Below, piece by piece: positions 23,630-35,658 of a DNA stretch of 64,000 nucleotides. Both the position numbers and the translations under genes were made by a program. The notes below the pieces were generated by a model, which was not told where the DNA came from, ran no database searches, and saw nothing but the letters and a program-made list of their open reading frames with translations. Source of the DNA: Neospora caninum Liverpool (Eukaryota > Apicomplexa > Conoidasida > Eucoccidiorida > Sarcocystidae); NCBI RefSeq assembly GCF_000208865.1, contig NC_018398.1, forward strand, positions 1 through 64,000. The letters are read 5' to 3'. The first letter of the stretch is position 1. Every line of letters starts with the position of its first letter.

Positions 23630-26566
23630 TCGCTGTCACAAACGTATCAGCGTCACCATTGGAGGGAAAGCCAACTCGCTTGTCAAACGGCCGACACAGG
23701 CGCGGGGGTCGAGGAGGCCGCAAACCTGGAAAATGGAACGAAGGCAGGAGATATAATTTAGTGAAAAGGACGGTGGTAGAGGGCTTAGGAGCACAGTGAA
23801 AAAATGTCAAGAGAGAATGAAAAAAATTTGGAAATCTAAAGAGTAAAAGACAGAGCTGCTGTCAACAAGAAGGAACAGGAAAGCGCAACGGAACTTGTGG
23901 TAGGGGGACCACTGAGGGGAACCAGGAGCCTGTTTGACGCCTTTGGAATCCTTTCTCATCGTTTTAAACAATTGTTCTGGCCGATCTACGGCAGGAGTGT
24001 GTCCCAAAGCGCCAGCCGGATCCACCTGCGGGTTTTCGGTCCAACTAGGTCTCTCTGGCGTCCGGTCGATCTCTCTCTTTCTCACATTCGAGGTTCTCGC
24101 TTTCTCATTTGGTATGCCTTTGTCACTTCGCGCTACACAGCACTGAACACCTCGTCGCACCTTGTAAATTACTGGCAAGAGAGGGGTTCTGGGAACGGAT
24201 GTCTGGAAAGAGATCATATGGCGAAAAAGAATTCTCGCACCATGGGGGGGACGATTACCGGCTTTGCTTCTTCCATTACTGTCAGCGAGTCGTTGGGGGG
24301 TTCCGTCGCGGAGGCGAGGTGTGAACAAGGTGGTCTTGAACTTACTTCTGAACAAGGGATTAGCTAGCACTGTTTGTTGGTTTCCACAGAGGCAGATAGA
24401 CCATTGCACGTGTGGACGCCAGCAAATTCGGGTTTGAGAGCAACTGTGGACATCAACTGACCAGTGACTAGGGAGATACATGCATATTTCCGCATAAGCT
24501 GCTGTCGGAACTCCCTTGCTCCTTGTTTAAGATAGTGAACCATTTTCGCATAGTGTTTCCTCACGGCCATGGCAACTGTTTGTGGTCGCTGCCAGCCGGG
24601 GTCGGGTGGCGTGGCGTCCTTGATGGCACTATCTCTGGTGCAGACAGATTCTCTCCTCTCAAACCCTCAACTATGAACAAGTCTCAGAAAAGGCTCAGTA
24701 CCCTTCGTACTGGGAGCGGTAATCTCTGAGACACGATTATTTGCAACCTTTTTCTGGGGAGTATCTTCTAGGAAGTGGACTGCTGGTTTAGATATTGAAT
24801 ATCTTTGTTTACCGGACCCAAGTGCTATTGTGTTATCGTGCTGTTTCTCAAGAACCGAGTGCCAGGTGTAAATTTTCGGGACGAAGGACCGATCCTGAAC
24901 TGCTGCGCCCAATCCGCTGTCTGCACATGGACGAGCTGCAGTCGAACTCCGAGGAGCGTGGACCGGGCGGATTGTATCCGAGCCACAGCTTAGCATATGG
25001 TGAGTTGCTCAACTCGTGAGAACGCTACTGGAACAGCTGGACTGAAGTGTTTGCGTATGAACATCCCTAGTGCCATCCTAAAAGGCACTTGCAGGCCGTA
25101 TGTGGCGGGACAGCGATCACATGTGGGGTCACTGGCCCATGCAGGGGCCTGAACGGTCCTTGTCAGTCCTCACAATAGCATTCTTCCGCCATTAGTCCCT
25201 TGTGCTGCGGCAGAAACCGTCGCAGGCCCACCCCGTAAGTGCTTCGTTTCGTTAGCTGCATCAGTACAGTGGTCACAAGTGCCGCCCACGCATCAAGCTG
25301 TAGGCTAGTGTCAAATGCAGAAACGAAGACACCCAGCGCCCGCAGCCAGCACCTGATAGGATGAAGGAAGTGCCGCTTGGCGATGCTTACTAGCAAATGC
25401 AGAGAATGGGGACGAGACCGTGCGATTTTCTTATTTATGTTGGCAGCAAGCGGTCACCGGAAGGCTTCACTGCTTCGCCAGGAGATTCGTTTCGACAGCA
25501 CATGGCGAGTTTTAGGAAGTTGGCCCCTCGTTCAACAGCCATACACGAACCGTGAAATGTAGAAGAGATCTCCTGTATGCGGCTGAGAGAGCAATTATTC
25601 ATGAAATCATTCCGACGACTCTGGCTGCTCCTTGTAGGGTCACTTCTGGTCACCACTCCTACTTCAGCTCAGACGGTAACAAATGGGACGAGACACCGGA
25701 TGCGCAGAGTATCCCTTTGTCCATGCAGACGTTGATGAACCATGACCTAAAAATCGAAACCCACAAAAACTGACATCCGACGGTTAAACTTTCCTGACGG
25801 CTGACTACTAACACATTTGTGTGATTCCTGCATGCGGCGCGCGCTGAAAGTGCGTGGTGGGTGGTAGACCAACCGTCAACTCAGAGGCTTCTCTCGGTGC
25901 GCCACGACGGTGTGCAAGCGGGGTTGCTGCTCGTCTAACTTCATTTGTGTGTTCCTCTCCTATGGCGTATTTTCAGACATTAGTCTCTTCTCATCAAGTA
26001 ACTTCCTTGGTGGCATACTGCCTTTTTTCTTCCGTTCGTCCATTTGATGTGTGTGTGTGTGTGTGCTATGGACACACCGTAAACCTTGGACCTTGGAACA
26101 CACGTACCCAGGCGCGCCTGGCACGGATCTGACGATTTCTTGCCGGTAAAGAATTCGCGAGAATACGTCCATATTTGTATCGGAATCATTCGTTTCTTCA
26201 GTATCACCACGAGACTAAAGCCGTCGGCAATAAGAGAATCGTACCTGCAGCTTTGCGCCGTTGCCTGCTTTTTCTGTGTTCCTTCGTTCGCTGCGTGTGA
26301 CCTCGGCCGAGTTGGCGAGTGTGCCTGGCACGAGCGGGTGCTGGAGGCATCGGCCGGCACTATTTTCCTTTGGTGGTTTCTCTTCGGCAGGTCGCAAGAA
26401 CGATTTAGAACAGGTGCGAGGAAGTTCCTCAACGTTCATGGACGCGCTCTTTTGGCGAGGACCGACCCGCGTGAGGCGCTAACAAGACCGGACTCTGGAA
26501 ACGCTTTTCGGATGTCGGAGACGCTCAGGCGTGGCCAGAGCAGTGGCTTTTAGGCCTGTCTGTATT
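23630..26566. other. No supported gene; probably includes the ERO1 5' region
   Basis: The minus ORF at 23807-24481 (224 codons) and the plus ORF at 23897-24367 overlap and show no domain. The last few hundred bases, before the start at 26567, presumably hold the promoter and 5' leader of the ERO1 gene. A (TG) run lies at 26048-26065. Confidence 0.35.
26048..26065. repeat. (TG)n microsatellite
   Basis: Uninterrupted TG dinucleotides, nine copies, about 500 bases upstream of the proposed ERO1 start. Confidence 0.85.
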
Positions 26567-29500
26567 ATGGAAGGGTCTCGATGCATGGAAATAACAAGAG
26601 GGCGATGCCCCGGTGGAGCACCGGCGGCACGAACTGTCACGCGGCGCTCCCTGCAGCTGGCTCTCGGAATCATGCTCGTCTTCAGTTGCCATGAAGCATC
26701 CCTCTTCTGTTCGGCTGCTCCGTCTTCCTCTGCTTCTCTCTCAAAAGAGACGTATGACGAGCTACCGAACTTTCTGTTTTCCTGGGTCACGCGGCTATAC
26801 ATGACGGCCCGACCATATCTGCCGTCATTTCTTCAGTCCTGGGAGTTGCAACGCCCGTCGGAAACCTTCCCTCGGTGAGCTCGGCGTCCTTTCTGCTCCA
26901 TCTCGCTGAGTCTGCTACCCGCTTATCAGCCGTGGAATCCTGTTTCCTGTCGACTGGGATCTTGTGTGGCCGATGAACCGGGCACGCGAATTGCACATGA
27001 GTCAAAAACCAATGTTTATCGCTTTGGTTCCTGTCAACGGATCGCCGGGGGGTCCGCTGTGCCAACCGGCTACCCACTTTCCTACTTCCATGACGGACTG
27101 TATACAACATCGATCATGTACCCTCTTGGCTGAAAGTATGAAAGATAACGAATCAGCGATGTCCGGCCTCCCTCGGTCTGCACGAACTTTTTACCGGACC
27201 ACCCACGCAAGATGAGTGCCTGACTGAACGGCAGCCAACTCTGTCGCGAGGCCAGCAAGAAACGCTCAGGCCTCACTGTGTCCTAGGCATGCTTTCTGGG
27301 ATTCATCTGGTCTTGCGCTTCCAGGTGTCTCGATTTTCCGTCGCTGGCCCAACTGTCCGAGGATGCGCGGATTGTCCTACCGATTCTCCACCGCCTAAAG
27401 CAGCGGACTTTTTTTCGTATTTTCAAACTGTCTCTATTGGCGGATACATGCGCGGACCCGCGCTTGGACCACCTGTTGCGAGACAATGCCGGTGAGATTT
27501 CGTTGCATGCGAAACGGTTACTCTAAATGTCCCGGCGAAGAAGTGTGAATGCACTGCTGCCGGGGAGCTGAGCTTATCGGATAGTGGCGCCTCGCCGGAC
27601 AAAGCCGCTTGGTGTTTACAACTTTGCCGTCAGGGAAGTGGAGATCCTCAGTAGAATCGAGTTATCCGCTTACAGTTCTTCAGCAGATGAATTTGCACAG
27701 GCCAAGGCGTGGCACAGCTGCAGCCAGCCTGCGGGACTTGGAGCTTCTCCATGAAACCCTTTCAATCCGCCACAACCTGTCGCATGCGTCGTGAATGCCG
27801 CACGGGTGTGGTCGATTTCTTGTTTGCGTAAGGCACTGGTGGTCAAGCGGAGCTACCGAACAGGGGACCCGTGAGGATGCGCAGGTCTAGTGCTCGATGC
27901 CAAAATCTCTCTTAGGGGAGACACTCCCTGTCAGGGATAGAGAGCCCGTTGATCTTGTGAAGCGTAAGCAACCGTTACGTGATACCGTGCCTGCCGAGGC
28001 CTTTGGTGGACCTGATGGCATCCATACCTGTACGGGTGACAGATCAAAGCTCGAGGTAAATACTTACCAAGTTGGCCGATGACAACAGACGCAACTCCTG
28101 AAATGCTAGCGGACGCATACCAACACTGGTCCATGTGCGTCTCATGTGCTGGTGTTTCTTCAGATAAATGCTCGGAGCCCCAGCGCTGTGGGCTCTGCCA
28201 GTGTTCTGATGATGAGATTCCGCGCACGTGGCGGCAAAAGCCGGACGAAGAGTTCGTGGACCGGCGTCACTCAGGTGGGGCAAGCCCATTTCTTTGGCAA
28301 GCATGCGACCGTCCTCGTGCTGGTGTTGCTGTACTTTTAAATTTCGCGTTGCAAGATAGGCAGAACTGTCTCGTACGTTCCATACTTTTTGGGAGCATAC
28401 ACCGTGTCACGCGTACAAGCTGTGTTTCACGTTTGAACAAAAGGCTTGGCGCAGAAGCATTGCACGCGCATCATGGATTCTGTCGTCTATCTGTGCTGTC
28501 CGGTGGCATTTTCGCAGCGTCCTTCACGCGGTGGACGCAAGACCAATCCAGCAGGCAACCGGACGATCCTTTCTCAATGTTCAAGACACCAGAACGTCTA
28601 CAGCAGGGGGGCGCGTTCCCTAAGAGCAACGTCACTCAGCCCACTGGAGTTTACGTCGACCTACTTTTGAATCCTCCGTGCTTCACGAAATACGACGGCG
28701 GGGTTGTGTGGCGTCTCCTGTACGATCAAGTGCCAGTGGCGCGCTTAAACAGCGAACCAGCTGTCGCTACCCTCCGATCGGGGTCAGAGAGCGAAAACCC
28801 TTTTCCAGAGAACCTCAATGATCCTCGTCTAGAAGGCTCTTCCAGCGCGTGGGCGTGTTCGAACAATGCGAACCTAAGACGGTTGTTGTCTGGCATGCAA
28901 GCAAACATTGCGGCACTTGCTGCTGAAAATTTCAACACTCGAGATGACTCACTTCCTCCACTGCCGTACCCAGTGTCAGTGGCGCCTCCAGGTCCGAAGG
29001 GAAATGGAAGCTATAGTGCACCCGCGCCTCCCGTCTTTGTCGCGAATCTCGATTTCTTTCGCGAGCGCCTTGCGACGCACCCTGCTCGGATTCAGAATTT
29101 GTATTTCACTTTCGGAGTTCTACTGCGCGCGGCGTGCGGGCTGACAGATATCCTGCAGGAGTGCTCGTGCGAGACTGGAAACACCCGTGAAGACCTCTCG
29201 ACCCGAGCAGAACTGCTTCACATGCTCAATGTGACGACATCGTCTCTGCACGCTTGCTCGTCGGATCATATGAGGAAGCCATTTTTCGACAGCTCCAGGT
29301 ATCGCATTTCCGCAAGAGACAAGGAGTGGACGCGTGGTCAGTGCTGTGTACTTTCGCTGCTGACGCGGTTCCGCAGGGGCTCGCTTCCTGCGGAGACTTT
29401 CGTTTTGTCTCGATGGGTTTCGCAAGACACATCTGCAGAACAGCTCACGGTCATTGTCACGTGGGTGAGAGGAAGCGGCTTCTCGCTGTGAGTTGATTAC

Positions 29501-30575
29501 GCGTCGGTGGAGGCTTGAAGCTCTGCGCTGTATACATGGTACCCTAGAAACCAGTTGTCGACCCTGCGTCGCTCTTGGCAACGAGCGGCATCGGCCCATC
29601 TGACGCGGAAGAGATGCTGTCGAATGTTCGGAAAATGGATCATTCGATACACACAGTGCCTGCAGTTTTTGATTCGTTTTATTTGCGCTGGTACATCGAA
29701 CACGTTTCCTCCTTCCACAGGTGCTAAGACCTCGCATCAATGCTGACCGTTGCGCCGTTACCATTTGATGTCATTTACCTTCAGGCTTCACTTCCTGCAG
29801 ACAACTGAAGGCATCGACAGGCTCCTACGGTGCGTTCCCTGCGAGAAGTGCCGTCTCCACGGCAAGATCAAATTAACAGCATTGCACATCGCTGCTCGGG
29901 TAAGGATTTTTCACCCATCACGGCGGACTGTCACACTTTGCTGTGTGTGATCCCAGACTGGTTTGACAAGTCACAGTTTAGCCGGAAAGGTAGCGTCTAA
30001 AATATGTAACCGGGCATCAACTTTAGATACACAGATGGGTATAATTAATCCTTGGACGGGTTGTACGCCATCTGCGCCTGCATACTACCCGTCTGATGTA
30101 CCTCCCTGAGGAAAGAAACTGGGCCGTATGTCTGGTTTTGATAACGACACTCCGCTCCGACCGGCGAACCAAGCCTGATGCGTCCACATCTCGCGCCGTT
30201 TCGTGTACCCGGCGCTCGCGTGACCTCCGCGCCAGCTCTCCATGCGGCTGACGTATCAAAATGCGCTGAACCGAATATGTGCGTGTTGCCGTTGATGCTC
30301 CCTCTCAGATGCTCTCCCCATCTCACGCAATGCCGTCACTTGAGCGGAACCAGGTTGCTGCGCTAATCAATGCACTCTACTACTTTGCAGAATCCATCCG
30401 CGTAGTGGAGCAAATGCAGGACCGAATATACATGCACAACGCGGGGGTGTGCGCATTCTTCATCGCTCTCCTGCTGCTTATTCTCTTGTTCGTTGTTTAT
30501 TTTGTCTGGGCTGGCGGTGGCCGGGCGAGACGGAGCGACACCAAAAGCATGCGCTTTAAAAAAAAGTTCACCTAA
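26567..30575 (+). CDS. ERO1-family ER thiol oxidase with C-terminal membrane anchor
   Basis: Proposed exons are 26567-26874, 27325-27491, 28164-28274, 28518-29298, 29785-29899 and 30309-30575, all phase-consistent (582 residues). ERO1 is an FAD enzyme of the ER lumen that reoxidises protein disulfide isomerase using oxygen. Landmarks match the family: a helix ending Phe-Phe-Arg-Ile-Phe-Lys (exon 2); the shuttle cysteines in CGLCQC followed by SDDEIP (about 166-177); YVDLLLNP and the Trp-containing FAD segment (exon 4); the segment LSGMQANI, where the human enzyme has SGLHASI; RIQNLYFTF; the active-site CVPCEKC (about 472-478); and the final helix. After it comes a membrane segment of about 22 residues (540-561) and a basic tail. 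Exon 1 encodes a hydrophobic signal-like segment after about 40 residues. Exons between 26875 and 27324 may be missing, because the usual N-terminal Cys-x-Cys is not visible. The join from exon 1 to exon 2 is the least certain. Confidence 0.85.
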
Positions 30576-33108
30576 GCGAAGCATGTGGTGGGAAACAATC
30601 TCGAGTGGCGCTTTTGTTGACGTCGGTTTGTGCTGTTCACATTGTAACACTGAAGCAAAACTTTCAAACTTCAACTTACCAAAATGTCGTTTGTGCCACA
30701 ACTGACCTTCGTCAGCGTGCTTTCTTCAAGTATGTCTGTGCGCGCATCGTCCAACGAACTCCATTGGTTCCCGGTATTGTGCAGCGTAGTTATGCATAGA
30801 TTGAGCCCCATCCACCTGTGAAAAGCATGGTTGAGTGGCACGTCTTACCGCCGAGGGTATGCCTGACTAGTCTGTGTTCTTAAAAAGATTCGCAAAGTCG
30901 AAACGCATCCGAACGACATCTTCTGTTCGGGCGTGTCGTTAGAAAATTTCCAGGCGGAAGAATGCACGATTTTCCCATTCCCCGTTGTCTTGCGCAGTCG
31001 CTGTAATGTCACTGAGTGTGATCAGAAGTGTCATGCGTCTAATTGTCGTTCCCAAAGCTCGTCACATCTTTTCGATTATGACACGGCTGGGTAATCACGC
31101 GAGTTTTCTTGTGTGCATTTCGGTGGCAGAGAGGTGGCCACACGTGAAGAGCCCGGGCACATAAGAGATAGAGTAGCGACGAAACTGACAACTCTTGACA
31201 GCGGCGCGTGTAGTGGGGACGAAAATAGGCCTTCGTCATGTGCTGGCTCCCTGCCAGGAGAGAGCGTGGGAATCATCTGATATATACGTATATATATATA
31301 TATATATATATATACATCTCCCCCCACCTGCACGTATTACGTGAGGACGCACGCGTTCACACATGCATATATTCCAAGTAGCACCATGAGGGCGAGATGT
31401 GGCGATAGACAAATGCGCTGCAGTGGCACTCAGTGTTGCCCAGAGAACCAGCCTTGTCCCGTTTCCAAAGGGTAAATTAGTCTGCCCGTATCCTGCGTTG
31501 TCCGTGGCGGAAGACCTCGTTGAGCGCTGTTGTCTGCAGACGACGTGTAAGCCTTCTCATGTCGGTAAAGGCGTCAGAGACCGGGTGTCGTCAAGCTTCC
31601 ACGTCACCCGGTCTTACACTTCGTCGACAGGGCAAATCGGATTTTGTGCATTTCTCCGAGCGTTGCACAACTCTCGGAATTCTCGATACGGACATACCTC
31701 ATATACGTCATCAAGTGAGCTGCAGCTGGCACACTGCGTGCCTCCGTCGGGCGACGGACCTCCCAACTCAAAATTCCCCACCTATTCACACCCGTTTCCT
31801 GCATGAGATAGAGTCGTATAGAAACTATCTGGATAATCACACCAGAAACTTGGAAGTTGTCGAAAGGAATAACATCTTTTTCTGACGAGGCATTCCTTGT
31901 GAATAAATTCAGCGACCAGCACATGCAAACGACCAATACCCGGCACAGCAGGCACCACTTTCTGTGGGTACCATTATATGCAACGAACAGGTGCACTTCA
32001 GGAAGTCGTAACAATGCCTGTTGCGGGCCAGGTTCTTTTGACTAACGTTAAAGCCCCTGCAGTAACAGGCGTGCCATGTGACGAAAGTACGAACGAGTGT
32101 CTGAGTGTCGTACACAACCACCTACCGGACAAGGACTTTCGAAACAACGGTTCGCATCAAAAACTGCTGCCACAAAACAGGCATTGCACTTTGACTTGTT
32201 AGAGACCACGAAGCATGTAAAGCAGTTTACACCGGTAAGCCATGCCTCAGCGATGGCCTATAGACGAGATCCTCGTGTGTTCAGTAAGGCAGAGGAAGAG
32301 GCCAGTATACAGTGATGGTATCCTAGTGCAACTTTGTCATCGGTCGTATTCAAGTGATGACGAGGTATATATCTCTTCGAGTGAAAAATCTTGCTACATT
32401 CGAGGTGCTGCAAATAGCAGAGACACGTGCTGGTCGTGTAATTTCGGACAACGCTGAGCCGAGTACGAATTATAGATCACCCGATCTTGCCGGGCTTCGC
32501 TGCCTTTCGAAGTTGCTGCAACTGTCTCGTAGCTACTTTTGCAATTTTCGGCACCTACGTTATTGACTTTGTTGTCGGTTCTTAAAAGGAGCTAGAGTGG
32601 ATTGATCCCTGAATTCGTCTTTCGTAGCGTAACGGCCACGGTTTACACACTGCAACAGTAATCAAGCACCTGCTTTTCCGGGGAGTCGGCCGCTCTCCAG
32701 TCGTGTTACGATTATTGCGTCCACGGAGGAACGCCCACATAGTCTGTTTGATCCCCGGGCATGTTCACCATAGCAGCAATAACAACATTTGTCCTTCAGA
32801 AGAAAGCGGCAAACATATTCAACTGACTTAGAGTGGGACACGGTTTTTTCGGGAACGATACCGAAATCGAAGTCGTCAGGAACCCACAATATGAGAGGTC
32901 ATTAACTGCCGTCTCACAAAAGCATCGGCGGGCGGTCACGGAAGCGGATGGTAGAGTGAGGAAACGCAAGTAGACGAGGAAATTGCATAGAACATCTTAT
33001 ATGATAAGCACGAACATGATACAAGAGATTCTTAATGGTTTCGACCCACATGCTGCTGGTCGCTCGACGCACTCGATCCAACAGTTTCAATGGCCCTTTC
33101 AATGCCGT
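30576..33108. other. No supported gene
   Basis: Short ORFs only. The region probably contains the 3' ends of ERO1 (+) and of the coiled-coil gene (-), which converge here. A (TA) microsatellite lies at 31281-31314. Confidence 0.45.
31281..31314. repeat. (TA)n microsatellite
   Basis: TA dinucleotides with one ACG interruption near the left end, in the intergenic space between convergent genes. Confidence 0.85.
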
Positions 33109-33811
33109 TTACTGCCGCAATCCTGATTCTTTTGCATGTGCAAATCGGTGGGGATGGATTCGACTCTTGTATTTTGACTTCAGCTTTTCTTGTTCTCCGT
33201 CGAAGATATTTTTCTGTATCCTCTGGTGGAGAAAACGCCCTTCCTCTGCTTGCTGGTGAACGTTTATCATTTCCGCTTCACCCTTTCCCAACTGCGACTC
33301 GAGCCGGTGCTGTGCCGCATAGAGGTTTTGCTCCCTTCCTTGCAGCTCACCTAGCTTCTTGCTGAGCGTGTCCTCCATCTCCATCATGTCACGTGAGTGG
33401 CGGCTATGCTCTTCGTCTATGCGCTCGCGCTCTTGAGCTGCACGCGTTTTCTGCAGTTCAGTTTCCTTTTTTAGTTGCTGCAGCTTCTCATCGGCAGCAG
33501 CGGTAGAATTGCCGGAGTCATCCGTCCTGCCGCTGGCGGAGAATGCCAAGTCTCGGGTGCTTGCTGCCACACTATCCTGCACTTGCTTCTTCAGAATTTC
33601 CTCTATCGAGCCTGTCGCTGCACTGTGTAATCGTTAACTAGGCGTTCAGTCAGCCCTTTCTTCACAGGAAGACTTACTCGTGCGGGTCCGAGGTCTCATA
33701 GACTACAGTGGGAGGCTCAGCTTCTGGCTCAGCATCGTCGACTGGAAGGGCAACCGAACGCGAACTGTGTGCCAGCCAGCAAGCTAAGACGAACGAACAG
33801 AGTCGCAGCAT
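33109..33811 (-). CDS. Secreted coiled-coil protein (two exons)
   Basis: Exon 1 is 33811-33678 and exon 2 is 33622-33109, giving 215 residues. The donor is GA|GTAAGT and the acceptor is TTACACAG, and phase 2 joins correctly. Residues 1 to about 21 form a signal peptide, followed by an acidic, Pro/Glu-rich stretch. Residues from about 90 to 190 are charged with regular hydrophobic spacing (many Glu, Lys, Gln and Arg), typical of a long coiled coil. No second hydrophobic segment is seen, so the product should be soluble in the secretory pathway, for example in a dense granule, the parasitophorous vacuole or the ER lumen. That location is inference. No named family was recognised. Confidence 0.68.
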
Positions 33812-35658
33812 TGTTCGACAATTCGGTAAGACAACCTTAACTGGCTGCAGTTCCGTACTTGTGGGCGATTAACAGTGGTCTGCCCTGTACGAGGTCACTT
33901 TTGGTATGCGACCCGCCGACAGCTCCGAGTTCGGGAGGCGTGTGATCGGGTGTACTGACAGGTGAGACACACGCTAAGGTGCGAAAAAGTGGTCGTCCCA
34001 TGAAGGAACAGGTGAATGATTAACCATCAGTGTGAGCTGGAACAACGAGTGTTGGCCGCTGACTGCAGTCACATGTGAAGCCGTGGTAACGTTCAGGTCC
34101 CTGCCATAAGCTCTGTGTTCCTTCTGTTCACTGGGGTCAGGTTTTACCACAATAACAATACGCTGTGTCACACCTCGTGCAATAGTGGTTTTCTGTGGCC
34201 GCCTAAGAAGCATTAAGGACCACCAGAGCATTACCGGCGCTGTTGCGCAATGGGACATGAGCTGACGCTCTAAGCTGCCGTTTCGACGTTCCGGTGGTGC
34301 GTCATGCAGAGAGGTTGACCCTCACCATCTTTTTACTTAGGATGCAACTACCCACCCAAAATCCTGCTTCACCGTATTTCAGGAAGCGAGTTCTTTTCCA
34401 CTTGGCCATTGTTAGATGGCGTACTTTCCCTATTGTTTGATGTGGCATTTTCCTGTGTCCTGCATCTTAAATGGGTTTGAGGCATACCGTGACCGGCTGC
34501 CGCGCCAAGTAGAGGAAGACTGGAAAGCGCTACACTCAGTATACCGTTATTACGCGCTTTATTGTCGGCGACTGGTCCGTGATGAGCCCCTTCGCATTTT
34601 CGGCTCACAAGGCTATTCAACCGTCCCAAGGAGAGCGGCGCATCAGAGAAGAATACAAATAGGGTAGTGTTTTTCGTCCCGGATCCGCAGAGCAGAACGA
34701 AAAATCTTCGGCAAACATTGTTATCACAGCAAATTGCGTTCTGCCACTGCCGCGAGGAAGGGCTACGCGTGGCCGAGTAGAGCCGCATTCGGTGTTCACC
34801 TCGTTTCTATGAACTGCCATGCATTCCTCGCTGCCTCGGATCCAGTGGAGGACATTCGTCTGGATTTTCAAGAGAGAGTGATGTGTGTTGTACACATTCA
34901 CTGCGAAACGCGAGGAGCAGTACTGAGAACACAACAGCGTTGCTCTGCAAACCCGATGGCTGCTCGCTTTCACGATAAACCCTCAAATATCTCGTCAGGA
35001 TCTGAAGCAGAGACCGCTGCATGCAGCAGGAGTGCGGATCACTGCACGAACACCTTACCGTGTATGTCTTTCACACGGGACGGCACCATAGTGCTCAAGC
35101 AGTGGACTGTACCGCGTGCCCATTTTGTGAGAAGGAAGATTCAGCTGACAATGTCATACTGCGTGGTCGATGGTAAGCCGCGTCGGTGGACCAGAGGCAA
35201 ATAGACGCCCATCAACACAACGTGAGAGTGGAACGACTTCGCTACTCAGTGGAGTCCATTATAGGGGTAGCTGAACATTGGTAGACGTACATTTGTTCTC
35301 TACGCGGCGTACACGTCGGAACTCAGAGTCGTAGGAATACCCCCTAGTTCAGCGTTTTGACTAGCTTCAGTTCCCGAAGCTGGACTCGGTTGGACCGGCT
35401 AGGAGAGAGGCAGCGATCACCACTGACGGGTGCCCGGAGGCTTGGAAAGTGACAGAACTTTTTTACCGAAAAACAAAGGGATCGAATCAAATAGTTCTCC
35501 CTTGGTGCCACGCATGTTTTTTAGTGGTTGACGTGTGTTCCGAGGGAACGAGATAAGAACACAAGGAGAGCCACAGAAATTAGACAACAACTAAGAATTC
35601 AACACAACGACTAAACGTGATTCGCAGCCGGGCAGTCAACCCGCACATCGTCGCACGA
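33812..35658. other. No supported gene
   Basis: The plus ORF at 34734-35204 (156 codons) and the minus ORFs at 33974-34258 and 34369-34788 overlap in part and lack any recognisable motif. The left end probably holds the promoter of the coiled-coil gene and the right end the 3' untranslated region of the ADP/ATP carrier. Confidence 0.4.

Noticed and set aside
23807..24481. 224-codon minus ORF
   Set aside because: No recognisable features and a long plus ORF covers the same bases.
28079..29491. 470-codon single ORF as one protein
   Set aside because: It is two or more ERO1 exons plus retained introns; family alignment and phase support splicing at 28274/28518 and 29298/29785.
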